In this document: positions 40,256 to 52,377 of the stretch, piece after piece | How the letters are laid out: the number at the start of each line of letters is the position of its first letter | Position numbering within the stretch: the first letter of the stretch is position 1 | Source: Paralvinella palmiformis | Lineage: Eukaryota > Annelida > Polychaeta > Terebellida > Alvinellidae | Reading direction: 5' to 3' | Assembly: GCA_025642065.1 (NCBI GenBank) | Contig: JAODUP010000015.1 | Coordinates: 77,501 to 141,500 of the forward strand | DNA: 64,000 nucleotides | Position numbers and translations under genes: made by a program | Notes under the pieces: generated by a model | The model's database searches: none | What the model was told of the DNA's origin: nothing | The model's input: only the letters and a program-made list of their open reading frames with translations

Positions 40256-40850
40256 TGAATAAATTAACGTCTTCTTTTCATGATATTTCGCCGGTTGTTT
40301 TAAATTAGTCTCTTAACACACAACCACTTCCTAGAAGGATATCAAATAATGGAACCAACTGAGACGACCACATTCTGGCCATAAATAACTGCCGAAAACC
40401 ACCAAATTAATGTCATTAACTTCGACTAAAATACTCTTATCCGACACATTTCTCAGACAGTATACTGGTAATATGTTATTAGTAACTACATAAAACATTA
40501 TAAATATATCGTATCATCGTGACAGAACGTCGTTAATAATAATAACGTTTTGTCTTAAAATGTTACAGAGATATACTGCCAATCTAAGAACTTTGGGAGG
40601 GACTGTATGCTAAGAACTTCTTCAGCTTCGTTTGTAAAGAAGTAAAATTCAGCGTCGTCAACAAGTTCAGAGTGTGTTTTCTGTTTTTGTATTCTAGCCA
40701 TATATTCATTTAGGAACGTTTCAAGAAGTGAATGAATACAAATTTAGAGAAACAAAACCGCTGATCTAGAACTTAAATTAGATGTGGAAAATATTCTTAA
40801 TAATCCACGTGATTCTTTAATTATATCCGAATAATGTTAAACAGCTCGGA

Positions 40851-41273
40851 CTGTTTACATTAGCCTCCAAAATCTAAAACATTCAATATACCATTGTTTA
40901 CACTAGACATCAAGATATACAACATCCAATCTCCTACTGTTTACAATAGCCCTCAAGATCTTGAACATCCAATATCTCATTGTTTACATTTACTTCCAAG
41001 ATCTACAACATTCAATCTCCGACTGTTTACATTACCCCTCAAGATCTACAACATCCAATCTCCGACTGTTTACATTAGTCCTCAAGACATACAATATCCT
41101 ATGTCCGACTGTTTACATTAGCCTTCAGAATCTACAACACCTAATATCCGATTGTTTACATTCTAGTCTCCAAGATCTACAACATCCAATCTCCGACTAT
41201 TTACATTCGCCTCCGAAATCTACAACATCCAACATCCGACTGTTTAAATGAGCCTCCAAGATCTACAACATCA
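40851..41273 (+). repeat. 43-bp minisatellite, about ten copies
   Basis: Unit pattern CTGTTTACATTAGCCTCCAA followed by GATCTACAACATCCAATCTC CGA, with substitutions between copies. It lies after the core of copy 5 of the 8-kb array and is not seen in the other copies. Reading frames across it are repeat artefacts since 43 is not a multiple of three. Confidence 0.95.
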
Positions 41274-41574
41274 ACATATGGAACATGAGCTATGACTTCC
41301 TATAAAACAAAGTTACGTCGACGATTAATGGATAACGAAATATGACAAAATTGCTTGTCTGTCAGACGGTTTCTGTCTGTTAGACAATAACATCGTGTCA
41401 TCGTTAATAATGGATAATAATTATTTCTTGTCAGAACCAACTCAGATGGTAAGGATGAATTGCAGCACTAGACGAGTGATGCAATATGAGGGACAATCGA
41501 AGACAAACGATGACTAAATGCCAAAGGCCAATGGTTGGCCTTGATTGGCCTGTCCAGCGTCGGCATTGGTGACA

Positions 41575-41703
41575 CCTGGCAGATGTAGCCGAGTGGTGGT
41601 GTCTTAGGAAGACGTACCACAAACATGGGTATCAACCAGATTCGAACACACAACCTAGATATCTGTAGCGCGGTGCTCTAACTACTTCGCCATCGGAGTG
41701 GCA
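41575..41703 (-). mobile_element. tRNA-derived SINE, different family
   Basis: The minus strand reads GATGGCGAAGTAGTTAGAGC (A-box-like) and TGTGTTCGAATCTGG (B box GTTCGAATC), about 40 bp apart, followed by a body (CTTCCTAAGACACCACCACT) unlike family S1. A true tRNA gene is unlikely because the arms do not pair well and body sequence follows directly. Confidence 0.55.
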
Positions 41704-42047
41704 CAGAAAGACAATGAATGCCATTAGCTGTACTAGAGAAAACTCTTTCTCGAGAGAGAGAGAGAAAAACCGAAATATACTTGACATTCATATCATGTTA
41801 TGTACCAGTTGAGTCGATTACGATTACCAAATCTTTGGTGTCCAGCACAATTAATGTAACAGAAGAGGAGATGTAATTTAATCTTCTCCAAACATTGTTA
41901 TTTAGACTGTTTACAATGCTTCTGAAGTTATCTTCCGATAAGTACTTTCTTGGTATCGATGTGCCACGTTGTAACAGTTGACATTTCAGCCGCGAGAGAT
42001 GTACTGTTTGATGATAATCTATATAATATTTTTAATTACTTTCTTGA

Positions 42048-42237
42048 ATAATAATAATAATAATAACAACAATAATAATAATAATAATAATATTAGTAGG
42101 GTGGTGGTCGTCGTGGTGGTCGTCATGGTAGTAGTAGTAGTAGTAGGGCAGTAGTAGTAAGGGTAATTGTAGTAGTAGTAGTTGTTGTTGTCGTTGTTGA
42201 AGTTGTAGTAGTTATTATTGATGTTATTGTTATTTGT
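42048..42237 (+). repeat. (AAT)n, (GGT)n, (AGT)n and (TTG)n compound repeat
   Basis: Successive imperfect trinucleotide runs over about 190 bp. Confidence 0.93.
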
Positions 42238-42819
42238 ATTGTTATTGCATGTAATTTGACTTATCGCTTATCAATTGCCTAACACAAGACTAAGTCAGTT
42301 GACCTAATACTGTTTGTTTACAAATAACGTCATTTATGAGTGACACGTGGAGACGTGTAGAAAGGGAATATTATTTATTATCCTTATTGTCCTTTTGGGG
42401 TTTAGAACAACTCGGGTTTGAGATGATGCTTGATCTCTTAATGGCCCTTTACAGAATCCTCAAGAGTATTTTAATTCCTTGCCTAAAAGGTTGAGCACAG
42501 GTTTGGTGTTCTAATCTTTCACCAGACCGAATATCAACCGATACCCTCGGGTATAGCTGGGCTGACACAGAGGCGTTTATTAACCTGTATGACTTTGGAT
42601 TATGTGAGGAATCGTGTCCTTCTTTGCGGAATATGTTTCCCTGGGTAGCCACCGCTCGGTCATACGTCACAAGTGGGACCAGCGCCGAGGCTAAATAGCT
42701 CAATCAACACAACTCAACTTTCTGTATACTTCATTTGTTTTAATATTGCATTATGTGGGTAGATGTAGAAATGTTACATAGCATCTATTGAAATTTCTCA
42801 ATATACAAGTCCAGATGAC

Positions 42820-43018
42820 AGTTGATGATGATGATGATTGATGTTTTGCGGCCACTTTTGTGCACATGGTAGGCTAACTGGGCCGAGCGACCTCCAAAGG
42901 TAATGAAGCGTTGTCAGAAATTAAACACTCTTCAGATATGGCCACGATGAGATTCGAACTCAGGTGGTAGTGATCTGTGTTCCAACGCGCTACCAACTAG
43001 ACAACGGAGGCGCCCTGA
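42820..43018 (-). mobile_element. tRNA-derived SINE, family S1, complete
   Basis: Same organisation as the 26.0-kb copy. The head on the minus strand has GTTGGTAGCGCGTTGGAACA and the exact B-box pattern GTTCGAATC. The body is GGTCGCTCGGCCCAGTTAGC-like, and the tail is (ATC)n at 42820-42845. Confidence 0.87.
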
Positions 43019-43238
43019 GATGACAGCATGCAGCGGCAGACGAAAAGCATTGGCCTAAGACGGCAATGACAGATAATAATTATTACTTGCATAGATTTCT
43101 ATTTGAGATAACTTTCTACTAGTTGATACATACTAAAACTAAAAACGTCAAGACATTTGATATGGTAAAGAATCAGCTCAACCGATTTCGGTTCCATCAT
43201 AACGTTGACTTGATTAATAGATATCATATCCTGGCATT

Positions 43239-43283
43239 AACAGACACACACACACACATACACACACAGATACATACATGCAT

Positions 43284-43322
<39 letters not shown>

Positions 43323-43391
43323 CAGAGTGAGACACACATGCGCGCATACACACAAATGAATACACACACACACACATATATACACACATAC
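43239..43391 (+). repeat. CA-rich compound repeat
   Basis: CA and CATA blocks over about 150 bp. Confidence 0.95.
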
Positions 43392-44080
43392 TTATACAAA
43401 CATACATACTCTTACTCTAACACAGACACAGCAACATAGATTCATAAACATATATATATTTACAACATAATCTGCACACTGGACAGTACAAATTTAATGT
43501 ATTTTACGGTGCATAATACAAACTATGTCTCATGATAAATTAATTTCTGCCACTAACAATAAACAATGAAGATGCAAGTAATGTAGTAATGCTAAATAAA
43601 ATTGCATTTGTGAAATATGTATTTTTAAATATTATTATTTAAATTATCAATATGTGTGCTAACAATTAAACAAATATTGTATTAAACATTAACGGCTCGA
43701 CTAAATTGCGATAATGTTAACATATATTAACAATTACTTAATATTATGTTATACATCAATACTGTAAGATACACAATACAATTGGCATATCGAAGATCTC
43801 AGCCAGGACAGAACGTCTGGATACTTTTCGACCATATCCAGTGACTCTTCTTATTTTATAGGTAAATAGTAAAACAATATCTGATGTGCATTTCAGATAC
43901 CACTCTCGATAGTATATACAGCTATTCTTGTAGTTTATATCATCTGATTTCCCCAGGTCATAGGCATTTAGTAATATATCCCAGGTGACGAAGTGACTTC
44001 TACCTTCAATCAAACAATCTTATGTTTTCTATCACAATATCCCTGATAGCAAGAAAACAAATAGACAAAAGAGTCAAAAT

Positions 44081-44184
<104 letters not shown>

Positions 44185-44949
44185 CATTAAATTATTTGCA
44201 TTTATCAATATTAAAAACATACCTGACCACACTCATAACTGTATCATATCATAATCTCATTTACTACTGTTTTTGTATTCCTCCAAATAAATATAATCAC
44301 TATATAATTAGCCAATTCCTTAGTTTTTCAATAGACTGACATTACTTTGGGGGATGGAACACGAAAGTTAATTACTTAATAACTGATTCAAGCTGCACGG
44401 GTACTAGATAATTAAGCCCACGAATTAAGCTTATTTGTTTGGCTTGACGGGTAGAACAATAGGGAATATTAACGCTGAAGCAGTAACTATAAGCCGATGT
44501 TAAATTACCAACTCCAGCAATTTAATCCTCATGAAATATTCACGTTCGTGGTATCGACTATCGTTAGATTTCTGAATATAACGATGTATTTGTAAAAGAG
44601 AAACATTGATCGTCGAATGACAACAACAAAATTATAAATATTAACGGGTTCCTCTGTCCATAAAGTGTTGCTACGAATGTTTCCAATACCATATTTCATA
44701 TGTATATTCTAGTGCATGATGGGGGATAGGTGGATGGGAGGATGTATTAGCTGATTGAGTGTGTCTGCGTGTGTGATCATGTATGTGTCTTAGGATACAT
44801 AAATATGGTGGCACTGACTCAGAATATCAACATCCAAATATCCTTCAAATTCCATTCTTCCATAAATATATACATAACTACTTCTATGTATACACGAATC
44901 TAAGCATACAAATAAACCTACAACTCCACATATCTATACCTACGTAGAC

Positions 44950-44952
<3 letters not shown>

Positions 44953-45010
<58 letters not shown>
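44953..45010 (+). repeat. (TA)n microsatellite
   Basis: Perfect TA tract of about 58 bp. Confidence 0.97.
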
Positions 45011-45015
<5 letters not shown>

Positions 45016-45483
45016 TGGGGTCAAATACATTATAAAGTAATTTACAAATAAAGATACTTTTAAAAGTGTTCTAAATACAAATAATTTTCAAATATAATAA
45101 ACAAATTGTCGGATTAATAAATAGTTTTTGAAGCACACATTTTCTAAAACTGTTAGTAAAACATCGCGTATATTACTTCTTATGTAATATACATCATCAC
45201 ACATTATCACATAGCATCATATACATTATCACATATCATCACAGATAAACCATCACACCTAATAACATCACACCAATATCATCACATTTCACCCGAGCTT
45301 ATAGAAAATGTTCGTTACATGTAAGGAACACAAGTTTCTCAAGTGTCAGCTGTTAGACGACATCTGTCTGGAGGAATTATTTCACCATCTATGCACTCAC
45401 TTGGATCCGCTCATTCTTAGTAAATAGGTTTCATTCGATCAATCAATGAATACAAATAACAAACTATTTTTCAAAGGCAATGC

Positions 45484-46413
45484 CTTTGTTTTGCGGTGTT
45501 CCCCAAGGCTCTGTTCTTGGACCACTGCTCTTTTATTCACTTTCACAAATTAGACCATAATTTATAGCCAGATAACACCCAAGTCTACATAACTTTATCT
45601 ACAGCAGACACTGATCTTTCCCTTAAACAACTTGGTGACTGTCTCAGTTATATCTCTGGCTGGATGACAAACAATAAGCTTAGCTACAACCAGACAACGC
45701 AGCAAACTTACTCATTTCTTCCCTACGAACATCCTTAGTCATAGCACCACACCATCAGACACTGTACGTAATCTTGGTGTTACATTTGATAGCGATTTTA
45801 ATTTCAGAAAACCATTGCTATAGCACCTATTACTAGTAGGCTTGATTACTACAACTCTCTTCTTTACAACATCGCATCTAAGGATATTCTAAAACTTCAC
45901 TTTGTTCAGAACTGCTTAGCTAGGATTGTCACACGGTCTCCTCGGCTTTCCCATTCTGTCCCACTCCCTAAATATTGTCACTGGCTCCCTGTTCAATCTC
46001 GCATCATTTTCAAACTCTGCAAAATTGCCTATCAAACTCTTTCTTCTGGAGAACCTTCGTATTTGTTTTCCATGCATTCTTTATCACCCAAGCCCAGAGA
46101 GCTCCGTTCATCTCGTTTTCACTTGTTGTCTGTTCCCAGGGTTAAAACCCATGCTGGGACTTTTCAGTTGCTGTCCCTAATCTTTTGAATTCACTCTCTG
46201 GACATGTTTAGTCATCAAATAGCATAGTTTCTTTCTGTGACCATTTAAAAATTCACCTTTTGAGACTCGCTTATCCTTCCTAAGTTTTCCTTTCCCTCTG
46301 ATCATTGTTGATGGACTTTGCATCGTACCCGGACTATGAGTTTGCCCAACCCCTGTACTAGATGTGCCACTGATCTCGATTCTTTTCGAGGATATTTGTA
46401 TAATAGAAGTTTT

Positions 46414-46466
<53 letters not shown>

Positions 46467-46470
46467 TATT
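45484..46470 (+). mobile_element. CR1/L2-like LINE 3' fragment with (TAA)n tail, copy B
   Basis: Starts within RT: CSPRLCSWTT-like sequence is a frameshifted GVPQGSVLGPLL, followed by a degraded catalytic box (PDNTQVYITLSTADTD) and ISGWMTNNKL. The C-terminal part matches copy A almost line for line, including HAGT..SV and the 3' untranslated region. It ends in (TAA)n at about 46416. Stops and frameshifts are common, so it is inactive. Confidence 0.88.
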
Positions 46471-46489
46471 ATTATTATTATTATTATTA
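46416..46489 (+). repeat. (TAA)n meeting (TTA)n
   Basis: About 48 bp of TAA turns into about 24 bp of ATT, giving a self-complementary junction. The first part is the tail of LINE copy B and the second the tail of a minus-strand SINE. Confidence 0.93.
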
Positions 46490-46645
46490 ATATTTTAATA
46501 CAGATACGTTTCATTTTGGAAAGCTCAAATACAAATACGAATACTTTATCAAGTGCAATCGTGAAGGATGAAATAACCTGACCAGATTGGAACGAGGAAC
46601 CTCTAGAGCAATGTCTGATAACGCTACCAGCTGAACTACGCATGC
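46480..46645 (-). mobile_element. probable tRNA-derived SINE with (TAA)n-type tail
   Basis: Minus-strand head GCATGCGTAGTTCAGCTGGT and a B-box-like GTTCCAATC (one mismatch to consensus), then a body (AAGTATTCGTATTTGTATTT) ending in ATTAATAATAATAATAATT. Its tail meets the (TAA)n tail of the LINE at 45484-46470 head-on. Confidence 0.5.
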
Positions 46646-46649
46646 CCGA

Positions 46650-47725
46650 TAAAACGGTCGATAACAAGCGATCAGTCAAAATAATTCCCGACACTTACGG
46701 GAGAATACGTAAGTACGCATGCACAAACACATCCACGCACAGCACTAACACAGACGGGCACAAAAGAACACGAAGGTAGTCCTAAATTGCTACGCTATCG
46801 AAGTAACAACACTGCTGGCTAAACGAAGGAAATTGATGCTTATAGCGTTTTGGCGTGACAGAAGATGGTTGGTTGGAATTAGTGTAATTTATCATGTTGG
46901 TACGGCGTTCTGTGATCAACACCTGTGTAAATGGTGCTGTTAGGGATTAGTCGATAGCAGCTAGACATGAAATAGTCACTTAAATTAATGAACAGGTTGT
47001 AAACGAAAGGATTATGTAATATAAGGGCTAAACGTTTACTGAAAGGATAATCTAACCAATGCGAATTAGACATTTAAAACATTTAATTGTACCACGCTGT
47101 CTACCTGCGCATCTTTATTTGCTTATGTGGCAGAGAGTACGGGTCTTAGAAGCTTATCTGTTGTTAAATGTTAGCCATTTCGACCTGCAGTCATGGACGT
47201 AAGAGATAACTAAGGGCTGATGGATTTGCTGGTTGGATTGTTGTTGTTGTTCAACGAATATGCTTTAATCATTAAAAATGATGTTATTTGTTAGCCTCCC
47301 TAAGCACCCAATCCGTGGAGTAAACAAAGACGGCTGAAGTACAATATACCCTGTAGATTATGGGGGCTGTCTCTTAAAAATACTTCAGCCTGTTACGATT
47401 TATTTAATATTCCATTTCCACCAACCAATCTACATACACACGTCTATTGTGGACACTTTACGATACCACAGATTGTCCCAAACTTCCTTAGGCTTTATAT
47501 GTTTGACAGGTCAGGAAGGCCTATTCATGCCAAGTCAGGGACGTAATGGCGATGAGAAATTAGACAGCCCTGGATAGGAACAGCTGAGACCTTGCCGCCA
47601 TGTTAAGTCCTGTCTCTTGGTTGGATGAGGCAGAAATTACTGGAGATATTAATCGATAGCTACACTCCTGATATGTAATTGGTTTAAGTAACGTGTCAAC
47701 ATCCTCCTCGCATATATGTCAAGCT
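46650..47725. other. no gene seen
   Basis: Moderate base composition, no frame with recognisable domains, no repeat shared with the rest of the window that I can see. Confidence 0.5.
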
Positions 47726-47741
47726 CTCTCTCTCTATCTCT

Positions 47742-47825
<84 letters not shown>
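47726..47825 (+). repeat. (TC)n-(TA)n compound microsatellite
   Basis: TC to about 47766 followed by TA to 47825. Confidence 0.97.
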
Positions 47826-47826
<1 letters not shown>

Positions 47827-47829
47827 CAT

Positions 47830-49020
47830 ACACACAAATACGTACACAAACACATAAATATGTCCCAAACACACACTTTCTCTAAACATATGACCACCCT
47901 TTGAATTAATCAATAACAAATAATCTTCTAAATGAATACTATAAGATTTAGTAAAGTAAATCTATCATGAAATTGTGTCCACCATCAAACTGTGGACAAA
48001 TGAGCCATAGATAACGTGAAGCTCGCGTAATTTTGAGACCTAATACATAGGTGCGATTGTGGCATAATTAAAGGTGTTTTAGTATCCATATTATCGGATG
48101 TGCATATTTTCATGTATTAATATGATCCGGACGAAACCTGCTTCCGAATCTCAGCACGGATATCATTAGCGAATGAGGTAAATTGGTTCGGTGCTTCAGA
48201 GAAGGCTATTTCGACATTGCTGCTGCGTCACTGATGGGCGAATGACGCCCGTCGGGTTTTGATCTTGAGTCGCTGCTTTGTGGAACTGAAAGCTTTCAGG
48301 GTAGCATGTGGCAGTGACATGAAGGTAGATGAATCCAGCCTAAATGGCCTACGTCTATTAATAAACAGAATTCCATTACCCAGTTATCGCTGCGTCCGTA
48401 TCTACGCCAGAGCGGTATTTATTATCTAAACTACGTATGATGGCCGTTACAGGTAACTACATCATATTTTCTGGATAGTGCAGCCCATTATGTAGTCAAA
48501 TATAGTTATTCTTAGCTGTATTCATTATGTTGCCTATACCAATGCACACCTGAAACAACACTCTACCACATCAATATCTGACTCACTAAATAGCAAGTAA
48601 CTAGTAAAAGATTTAAACGCTAAACGATTATTATGACAAAATCATTTAAGCATTCTAGTACAAAGATCAAAGCGCCTAATTTCCAGCTAGAAGACACCTT
48701 TGAATTGGAAGTCTGAACTGCTTCGACAGCCAGATGTTCTGATAGACATTTTCTTCCCATCCGTGTTTTCATCTAAATAATCAGGAATTCCGTAACCGAA
48801 ACCGGATGTCGAAGCATGAGGCGTGTGTCACCAATAATAATGCCAGACTTTGATTATGACCCGGCCAACCGATATGATGATCCGGACTACGCGTTGCTAA
48901 GATCATTTTGGATCTAATACCAGACCAAATAACTACATTTGATCTTATAACAGAATGGTATTAGTCCAATCAGAGAATAATATACACCTGCAACACAAGT
49001 CGTAGGTATGTATGCGCTCA
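47830..49020. other. no gene seen; somewhat GC-richer stretch
   Basis: 48120-48420 is less AT-rich than its surroundings and has a short palindrome (GGGCGAATGACGCCC). No coding or RNA assignment is possible. Confidence 0.4.
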
Positions 49021-49027
49021 CATACTT

Positions 49028-49066
49028 ACATACACACACACACACACACACACACATAAACACACA
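49028..49066 (+). repeat. (CA)n microsatellite
   Basis: CA tract of about 30 bp with CA-rich surroundings. Confidence 0.93.
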
Positions 49067-49480
49067 CATATATACACAAGCAAGCGCACAAACCCAAACC
49101 CACACACATATTGCTGGTGAACACAGCGAGATTGCTCCTGACTGAACACACCACTAAGAACGGGATATCTAGTGATTAATGGCCAATTTATGGTAAAATG
49201 AAATTAATTATTTACTACTGATCGGGTATGTTGCGATAGTAACTCGCCCAGACCCCCCACCCCCCGCTGCTGGGAATTTAAATAGAAAAAGGTTTTCCCT
49301 CTTAAAACTGTGAAATGTGATCGTGTCATTTATAATCGAGATGAGAATTAATCCACAAACAACAAACCTACCACCATCTACGTTAATATGCAAGGAAAAA
49401 CACGCAACAAAAAACCCACAAAAAAACTACAAAAATTGTACTCTAAAAAAATAAAATATCCATTATATGGCCATACTCTG

Positions 49481-49832
49481 TACACTAATACTCCGCATTA
49501 TATCATTTCGGATTACGTCAAACTCGACTTTACGCAACTTACGTAAATTTCAGTTCAGCGAACGTCATTACGTCCGACGTTACGTCACTCAGCTAAGTCA
49601 CTCACGTCATAATAAAAGTGCGTGAAATAAAACAATTATCAACGAAACATAAAAGAAGCTAAAACACAATTTGAAATACAATAAAACACATTAAAAACTA
49701 AAACAAATGTACGTACAATTAAATATTTACATCGGAAGGCATTTTAAGGTAGTATGTCCGGTTTATGTAAAACAACGGGTTACGTCACGGCTTTGGGAAC
49801 AAATTAATGACATAAAGCGGGAATTGACTGTA
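49481..49832. mobile_element. MITE-like element with terminal inverted repeats (Tigger/pogo-like)
   Basis: The ends TACACTAATACTCCGCATTA (49481) and, on the opposite strand, TACAGTCAATTCCCGCTTTA (ending 49832) match at 19 of 27 terminal positions, both starting with the dinucleotide TA. The inside has no transposase. TTACGTCA recurs exactly at 49513, 49580 and 49780. The wording of the ends resembles non-autonomous Tc1/mariner-Tigger elements. Family assignment is by resemblance only. Confidence 0.55.
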
Positions 49833-50031
49833 TATTGTTGTCATTATAATACAAGACAATTAAATAGACAAAAGAAAAAACAACAATAGTCAAAGTCAAT
49901 ATGATCCGAAGCTATAGATGACCAAAAGATTTTTTTTAATTTGCTGATTTCGAACCTTTATAGCACAAGTCACAATTACATAGCGTTCCTTATTCGATTA
50001 CAAATTGGTTTATCAAAGGTGGCTTAAAAAT

Positions 50032-50034
<3 letters not shown>

Positions 50035-50067
<33 letters not shown>
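50035..50067 (+). repeat. (TA)n microsatellite
   Basis: Perfect TA tract of about 33 bp. Confidence 0.96.
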
Positions 50068-50070
<3 letters not shown>

Positions 50071-50518
50071 ATGTGAAACCGCATTTCCTGTTGATATAAA
50101 GAAAGTCTCTCTGTCGCCTCTCTTAGTTCTAATGGAGATTTATCATACCCGAATTAAGAAGATGATCAGAGCAGAAGCCATTAAGACATTTATCGGATGT
50201 CTGCTGATATGTCAACAACGGCTGATAACTAATATTAAGCTTATATAATATAGCTCTGCCGTGAAATGTTTATGACCATCTTGATCGGTAATTATAACTC
50301 TTTGATCTTTGTTAAACATGCCGTAAAAATATTTATAAACAACCTAATAGTTTATAGCCAACTGGCCACACTTTCTTCATGCACACGATTAATGTCATTA
50401 TAAATATTGAGTTTATTGAGCGTGATGTAAATTATAAACACTTCTAACAGAATGGAAACTGTCCGCAGCAATGTGTTCATCCTACTATCAATTTATTCGG
50501 TTATTTGCCTACCAATTT

Positions 50519-50519
50519 A

Positions 50520-50575
<56 letters not shown>

Positions 50576-50672
50576 GCTCTCTCGCTCGCTCGCTCGCTCG
50601 CTCTATATATATCTATATATTTATCTATCTATCTATCTATCTATATGTTAATCTACACACACATACACACAG

Positions 50673-50709
<37 letters not shown>

Positions 50710-50749
50710 CACACACACAGCCATATATATACACGGCCATATATATATA

Positions 50750-50799
<50 letters not shown>

Positions 50800-50823
50800 C
50801 GCGCGCGCGGAATATATATATAT
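50519..50823 (+). repeat. compound tract of seven repeat types
   Basis: In order: TC, CTCG, TATC, CA, TA, GA, CA/TA, TG, GC and TA blocks within about 300 bp. Confidence 0.95.
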
Positions 50824-50882
50824 GAATTTATTCCTTCTATCTAGCAAGCTAGCTAGATAACTACTATCCTATCTCTATCATG

Positions 50883-50934
50883 AACACACACACACACACA
50901 CATGTACACCATGACTCACACACACACACACACA
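50883..50934 (+). repeat. (CA)n blocks
   Basis: Two short CA tracts separated by about 15 bp. Confidence 0.93.
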
Positions 50935-51498
50935 GCTAATTTTTCTCTTCTAACTTCTCCTACCAGTAAATAAACATAACACTGTTACTGGAGAAACAGT
51001 ATCTACAAAAGGTATTTTTTAATGTGTCAGACAAACGAATATAATATACATAATGGAAGCTAAAATAGATGAATATCAAAGAACGACGTCAATCCATAGA
51101 ATTAATTCTCATCCATCTAAGAGAGAACCTGATAGGTGTCAGTGGATACAGGATTTACCCATCTCACTGTCAGAATAATGAATGAGCCAGTAATACCGAG
51201 CTAACAATATTAAGTTATATTTTACATATAACTTGGAGAAACATTGGACGTCATTCGTCATGTGATGTTTTATGCATTATGTCATAAGAGACGGTTAATA
51301 TTTTATGTAACCTTCAACGATGGACACGATACCATACGATATTTGATGTGAATAACTCGAAATGATAGATATACAGACACTTGTTAATAAATAAAGGAGG
51401 AAAACAAACACAAGCACCTAGGCGCGTGGGTGCGCGCAAACACACACACATATACAATTGGTTTATATAGGGATATATGGTATAATCCTGATTTTTAA

Positions 51499-51545
51499 CA
51501 CACACACACACAGAGGGAGAGAGAGAGAAAGAGAGAGAGAGAGAG
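51499..51545 (+). repeat. (CA)n-(GA)n microsatellite
   Basis: CA then GA with small interruptions. Confidence 0.93.
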
Positions 51546-51612
51546 CGTCAACTTCAATAGCTCGCACTATCCAGGTTGTCTCAAACACATCATATCAGTG
51601 TTTTGTTATATG

Positions 51613-51933
51613 ACCCGTCAACAATAACCGTACCATCATCTCCCAGTCAACAATAACCATACCATCATCTCCCAGTCAACAATAACCGTACCATCATCTC
51701 CCAGTCAACAATAACCATACCATCATCTCCCAGTCAACAATAACCGTACCATCATCTCCCAGTTAACAATAACCGTACCATCATCTCCCAGTCAACAATA
51801 ACCGTACCACCATCTCCCAGTCAACAATAACCGTACCATCATCTCCCAGTCAACAATAACCGTACCATCATCTCCCAGTTAACAATAACAATACCATCAT
51901 CTCCCAGTCAACAATAACCGTACCATCATCTCC
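51613..51933 (+). repeat. 29-bp minisatellite, block 1, about eleven copies
   Basis: Unit CAGTCAACAATAACCGTACC ATCATCTCC repeated with alternating CCG/CCA variants. It has no unique spacers, so it is not a CRISPR array. Confidence 0.96.
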
Positions 51934-52055
51934 CTATTATCGCCCATTCCGTCTACACAACACACGGAACACCTACCTGTTGGCGTGTATCCAGTAGCTT
52001 TCAGCACTTGTCCGGATTCCGAATATTCACCACTCTAACGTCCACTGTACTTCTC
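51934..52055 (+). repeat. spacer segment of minisatellite, copy 1
   Basis: About 120 bp starting CTATTATCGCCCATTCCGTC, repeated nearly identically at 52259-52377. Confidence 0.93.
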
Positions 52056-52258
52056 CCAGTCAACAATAACCGTACCATCATCTCCCAGTAACAAAAACCG
52101 TACCATCATCTCCCAGTCAACAATAACCGTACCACCATCTCCCAGTCAACAATAACCGTACCATCATCTCCCAGTCAACAATAACCGTACCATCATCTCC
52201 CAGTTAACAATAACAATACCATCATCTCCCAGTCAACAATAACCGTACCATCATCTCC
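52056..52258 (+). repeat. 29-bp minisatellite, block 2, about seven copies
   Basis: Same unit as block 1. The order of variants matches the last seven units of block 1, so block plus spacer (about 325 bp) duplicated together. Confidence 0.94.
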
Positions 52259-52377
52259 CTATTATCGCCCATTCCGTCTACACAACACACGGAACACCTA
52301 CCTGTTGGCGTGTATCCAGTAGCTTTCAGCACTTGTCCGGATTCTGAATATTCACCACTCTAACGTCCACTGTACTT
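52259..52377 (+). repeat. spacer segment of minisatellite, copy 2
   Basis: Second copy of the 120-bp spacer, with one visible substitution (GGATTCCGAA versus GGATTCTGAA) before it passes into unique, GC-richer sequence. Confidence 0.93.

Noticed and set aside
40894..41251. Frames of 75 and 96 codons with repeating peptides
   Set aside because: They are translations of the 43-bp minisatellite.
42449..42703. 84-codon minus-strand frame as a gene
   Set aside because: No domain resemblance, no splice or promoter context, and it lies within repeat-rich DNA at the end of the array.
49513..49787. Cluster of CRE/ATF-like TTACGTCA octamers as an enhancer
   Set aside because: All three octamers lie inside a terminal-inverted-repeat element, which explains their repetition better than a regulatory cluster.
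50452..50860. Frames of 80 and 129 codons
   Set aside because: Almost entirely translated TC, TATC, TA and TG repeats.
51613..52258. CRISPR-like array of 29-bp direct repeats
   Set aside because: The repeats are contiguous without unique spacers and the context is eukaryotic; this is a minisatellite.
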